This document shows, piece by piece, positions 5,067 to 7,094 of a DNA stretch of 7,094 bases (positions are counted from its first letter, which is position 1; each line of letters opens with the position of its first letter). The notes beneath the pieces were generated by a model that did not search any database, was not told the DNA's origin, and saw nothing but the letters and a program-made list of their open reading frames with translations. Source of the stretch: CAYOEZ01 sp964402955 (GTDB lineage Bacteria; Chloroflexota; DTOL01; DAOUCN01); the NCBI GenBank assembly GCA_964402955.1, contig CAYOEZ010000233.1:1-7094 (forward strand). The letters run 5' to 3'. The translations under genes were made by a program, and so were the position numbers.

Positions 5067-5421
5067 CGGGACACAGAAAGTGCTGTTCCTCATCAACGAC
5101 GGCCCGTATGGCAACGAGCGGCCATACAATGCTCTGCGGCTGGCTATGAAGTTGGCAAGCCGCCCAGAAGCAAGTGTCAGTGTCTTTCTTGTGGGAGATG
5201 GCGTCAACTGCGCTATGGCTGGGCAGCAGACGCCCAATGGCTACTATAATATCGAGCGCATGCTGAAGTCGATTGCCAGCCATGGCGATGTGGCGACTTG
5301 AGGGACCTGCCTTGATGCCCGCGGGATCGGGCCAGAGCGGTTGATCGAAGGCGTCAAACGCGGCAACATGGATTTGCTCACCGAGTGGACTGTGGCGGCC
5401 GACAAAGCGCTGATCTTTTGA
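5059..5421 (+). CDS. DsrE-family sulfur-transfer protein, probable selenoprotein (Sec81)
   Basis: Read through the TGA at 5299-5301, this is a 120-residue DsrE/F-like protein of typical family length. The N-terminal half shows KVLFLINDGPYGNERPYNAL, Cys51 in VNCAMAGQ and TPNGYYNIERML. After GDVAT the TGA codon falls where relatives, as I recall them, have the first Cys of C-G-T-C. The same frame continues Gly-Thr-Cys84-Leu-Asp-Ala-Arg and ends ADKALIF followed by TGA, the usual family end. This gives a Sec81-x-x-Cys84 redox motif. A SECIS-like hairpin follows at 5307-5335. DsrE-family proteins carry or transfer persulfide sulfur in the cytoplasm; Sec would make the site more nucleophilic. AAGGGGG (5044-5050) precedes the ATG by 8 bases, inside arsR. 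The alternative is a nonsense mutation of TGC or TGT giving an 80-residue fragment; the exact position, the intact downstream frame and the hairpin argue against it. Confidence 0.82.
5307..5335 (+). promoter_or_regulatory. Candidate bacterial SECIS hairpin
   Basis: Folding by eye: C5307-U-G5309 pairs with C5333-A-G5335; there is a C5310/C5332 mismatch; CUU 5311-5313 pairs with GGG 5329-5331 (two G-U pairs); GAU 5314-5316 pairs with AUC 5326-5328; G5317 is bulged; CC 5318-5319 pairs with GG 5324-5325; the loop is CGCG (5320-5323). The loop starts 19 bases after the UGA and has G as its second base. Bacterial SECIS elements are known to have a short G-containing apical loop roughly 16-37 bases after the UGA, which this meets. 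SelB would bind here to deliver Sec-tRNA. Confidence 0.6.
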
Positions 5422-5553
5422 TCTTAGTGTGTCGCGCGGCGCTATGCCACTACGGCATCAAGAATCGAAAAAACGTGGGGGGGGCGATTGGCTAGCGACG
5501 CCAATGGCCTGTGTTGCCCGTGTTGAGGTCTCTAGAGAGGATAGGGGTAAGAA

Positions 5554-6795
5554 ATGAACAGCAAGACGATCTTGATTCTGGGTGGAGGCATCGGCGGACT
5601 AGTCGCTGCCAACGAACTGCGGCGGACTCTGCCGCGCGAGCATCGCATCGTGCTGGTGGAAAAGAATGCCCAGCATGCCTTCGCCCCTTCGTTCTTATGG
5701 CTGATGACCGGTGATCGCAAGCCGGAGCAAATCACGCGCCCAGTGACTCAGCTTGTGCCACCAGGCGTCGAGATCATGCAGGCTGAAGCCCACGCCATTG
5801 ACCTGGCCAACCGGCGAGTCGAGACAAGCGCCCAGGCTTTGACCTACGATTATCTGATCGTTGCTCTTGGTGCGGAACTCGCTCCGGAAGCGATCCCCGG
5901 CCTGGCCGAGAGTGCCCACACCTTTTACACATTCGACGGCGCAGCCAAATTGCGCGATGAGCTCCAATCGTTCAGCGGTCGAAGTGTAGCTGTCGTGGTA
6001 AGCGCTTTGCCCTACAAGTGCCCCGGCGCTCCCCATGAGGGGGCAATGCTCATCGCCAGTCTCCTGGGCAGGCGAAAATCACGCGACAAGGTCGAGGTGC
6101 ACCTCTACACGCCTGAACCTCAGCCCATGCCAGTGGCTGGACCGGCCCTGGGCGATGCTGTCAAGCAAATGCTCGCAGAGCACAGCGTCGTCTTTCATCC
6201 CTTGCACAAACTGATCAGTGTCAAACCAGCTACAGGCGCACTGTCTTTTGAGGGCAGGGAACCTGTCCAGCATGACCTGATCGTCGCGATCCCGCCTCAT
6301 CGCGGCCCCCGTCTGGTGCGCGAGGCTGGGCTGGCTAACGAGGCTGGGTGGGCGCCTGTGGATCGCGCCACTCTGCAGACAAAGTACGAAGGCGTCTATG
6401 CTGTGGGTGACGTGACGGCTGTGTCTATCCCTGGCCGCTGGAAAGCAGACGTGCCCATGATGCTGCCCAAGGCAGGCGTGTTCGCACACGCAGAGGCCCA
6501 AGTGGTGGCCCGCCGGATCGCTGCCGAAATCAATGGCACCGCTGTCAAAGACGTGTTCCCTGGAGCCGGCTATTGCATGTTGGAGGCTGGCGATGGTCTG
6601 GCCGGCTTCGCTTTTGGCGATTTCTTCGCCGAGCCACATCCGCAGATTCAGCTCCGCCGAACCGGGCGATCCTGGCATTGGGGCAAAGTGCTCTTCGAGC
6701 AGTGGTGGCTGGCTCCGTTTGGGCCGGGGCGCACGGCGTTGCAGACGGCAATGACGCTGGGCGCCAAGACGCTCGGCATCCCAGCCATCTTGTGA
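5554..6795 (+). CDS. FAD-dependent oxidoreductase, sulfide:quinone oxidoreductase-like
   Basis: 413-residue two-dinucleotide-fold flavoprotein. FAD-binding GGGIGG is at 10-15 with Glu36 closing the Rossmann fold; the second FAD motif VYAVGDVT has Gly285-Asp286. Cys156 in YKCPGAPHEGA and Cys341 in GYCMLEAGDG match the two redox cysteines of sulfide:quinone oxidoreductases (Cys156/Cys347 of the Aquifex enzyme). The third, type-specific Cys near residue 124 is missing. A Trp-rich C-terminal segment (SWHWGKVLFEQWWLAPF, from 373) looks like the amphipathic quinone-side membrane anchor. Expected role: oxidation of sulfide or persulfide to sulfane sulfur with electrons to quinone at the inner membrane face. 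AGGGG (5543-5547) precedes the ATG by 6 bases. It follows the DsrE-family gene after a 132-base gap and is probably in the same arsR-controlled unit. A thiol:quinone reductase or FCSD-like activity is the main alternative. Confidence 0.9.
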   Translation: MNSKTILILGGGIGGLVAANELRRTLPREHRIVLVEKNAQHAFAPSFLWLMTGDRKPEQITRPVTQLVPPGVEIMQAEAHAIDLANRRVETSAQALTYDYLIVALGAELAPEAIPGLAESAHTFYTFDGAAKLRDELQSFSGRSVAVVVSALPYKCPGAPHEGAMLIASLLGRRKSRDKVEVHLYTPEPQPMPVAGPALGDAVKQMLAEHSVVFHPLHKLISVKPATGALSFEGREPVQHDLIVAIPPHRGPRLVREAGLANEAGWAPVDRATLQTKYEGVYAVGDVTAVSIPGRWKADVPMMLPKAGVFAHAEAQVVARRIAAEINGTAVKDVFPGAGYCMLEAGDGLAGFAFGDFFAEPHPQIQLRRTGRSWHWGKVLFEQWWLAPFGPGRTALQTAMTLGAKTLGIPAIL

Positions 6796-6801
6796 GATGC
6801 C

Positions 6802-7094
6802 ATGAAACTCCTGATGTTCCTGACCAGCCAGTTTACGTTCCGCCCCTATGAGAAAACGCTGCCGGACGCCGCTGACGCGGGCGGCGAGGTACAGGTGGGC
6901 AATGCGGTTGTCGTCTTCGTCCACGCTGAGCCGCAGGACGAGGTCGATCCATCCGGCTTGGAAACCAAATTCGTCAAGAACGTCAAGTGGATTGCAGGGA
7001 AGCGTGAGTTGAAAGCCATCGTGCTCCATTCGTTCACGCATCTGGCTGAGACCAGCGCGTCTCCGCAATTCGCCGAAGCATTCCTGCAGAGCGC
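6802..7094 (+). CDS. Stand-alone threonyl-tRNA synthetase editing-domain protein (5' part)
   Basis: The frame is open to the window end, with 97 residues visible. The protein starts MKLLMFLTSQFTFRPYEKTL and contains VGNAVVVFVHAEPQDEVDPSG, KFVKNVKWIAGKRELKAIVLHSF and THLAETSASPQFAEAFLQ. This pattern (small N-terminal strand, AxVVFVHxEPxD, KNxKWxA, VLHSFxHL, SxASPxFA) is the archaeal-type ThrRS editing domain, which hydrolyses Ser-tRNA(Thr) and is related to D-aminoacyl-tRNA deacylases. Here it begins at an ATG with no synthetase catalytic domain upstream, so it looks like a trans-editing protein; what follows beyond the window is unknown. The ATG is 6 bases after the SQR-like stop with only a weak ribosome site (GAG), indicating translational coupling to the sulfur genes. 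Why tRNA proofreading is linked to sulfur oxidation is not known. Confidence 0.85.
   Translation, partial: MKLLMFLTSQFTFRPYEKTLPDAADAGGEVQVGNAVVVFVHAEPQDEVDPSGLETKFVKNVKWIAGKRELKAIVLHSFTHLAETSASPQFAEAFLQS

Noticed and set aside
5059..5301. Reading the DsrE gene as an 80-residue truncated gene or pseudogene
   Set aside because: The frame continues without disruption to the normal family C-terminus, and the TGA is exactly at a redox Cys with a SECIS-like hairpin after it. A simple nonsense mutation remains possible but is less likely.
5444..5458. Hairpin ATGCC-ACTAC-GGCAT after the DsrE stop, as a terminator
   Set aside because: The stem is only 5 bp and no T-tract follows (an A-run follows instead). 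It is too weak to separate the DsrE and SQR-like genes into different transcripts.
5477..5505. G8 run (5477-5484) and ATTGGC/GCCAAT stem (5487-5505) before the SQR-like gene
   Set aside because: A 6-bp stem and a homopolymer without promoter boxes or T-tract; no function can be supported. The G-run is also a place where sequencing length errors are common, but it is intergenic.
6079..7068. 329-residue open frame on the minus strand
   Set aside because: It lies antisense to the SQR-like gene and the editing-domain gene, both of which have clear family motifs. Its translation is rich in His, Arg and Gln with no recognisable domain, as expected of a shadow frame.

Overview
The window is about 7.1 kb of moderately GC-rich bacterial DNA carrying two stress cassettes: a metal-efflux cassette (about 0.4-4.5 kb) and a sulfur-redox cassette (4.65-6.8 kb). 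A truncated cell-wall gene lies at the left edge and a truncated tRNA-editing gene at the right edge. The L,D-transpeptidase with an SRGCVN active site, the SHOCT mini-proteins and the promoter style would fit a Chloroflexota-like or related bacterium. This is an inference from gene style only; there is no rRNA or marker gene to fix the taxonomy.

Left part, + strand: the C-terminus of a YkuD-type L,D-transpeptidase (1-354), an unrecognised two-helix membrane protein with a near-perfect Shine-Dalgarno (383-622), and a DUF2933-like two-helix protein (705-935). A 12-bp inverted repeat (1029-1067) probably ends this unit. The following 315-base gene-free stretch holds a strong sigma70-type promoter and a perfect 19-bp CsoR-type palindrome. 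They drive a P1B-type metal ATPase (1251-3212) that has no N-terminal HMA domain and an unusual last membrane helix.

Middle part, - strand, convergent with the ATPase: three consecutive small SHOCT-domain proteins (4460 down to 3658), the middle one with a Met/His-rich N-terminus, followed by csoR (3554-3234) with its own promoter. CsoR, carrying the Cys-His-Cys copper triad, is the obvious candidate to bind the palindrome in front of the ATPase.

Right part, + strand: a near-ideal promoter (TTGACA, 17 bp, TGG-TATAAT) with an overlapping palindromic operator drives a two-cysteine ArsR-family repressor (4719-5066). Its 3' end overlaps a DsrE-family gene by 8 bases. The DsrE gene is the most striking item. 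It looks like an 80-residue truncated protein, but the TGA at 5299-5301 sits exactly where the family has the first Cys of a C-G-T-C redox motif. The reading frame continues with the normal DsrE C-terminus to a proper stop at 5419-5421, and a SECIS-like hairpin starts just after the TGA. I read it as a selenocysteine-containing DsrE protein (Sec81-Gly-Thr-Cys84). Downstream are a sulfide:quinone-oxidoreductase-like flavoprotein (5554-6795) and, 6 bases further, the start of a stand-alone archaeal-type threonyl-tRNA synthetase editing-domain protein (6802 to the window end).

Together the right half looks like a persulfide- or sulfide-responsive operon in which an ArsR sensor controls a selenoprotein sulfur carrier and a membrane-associated sulfide-oxidising flavoenzyme. 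The left and middle parts look like a CsoR-controlled metal export and handling island.
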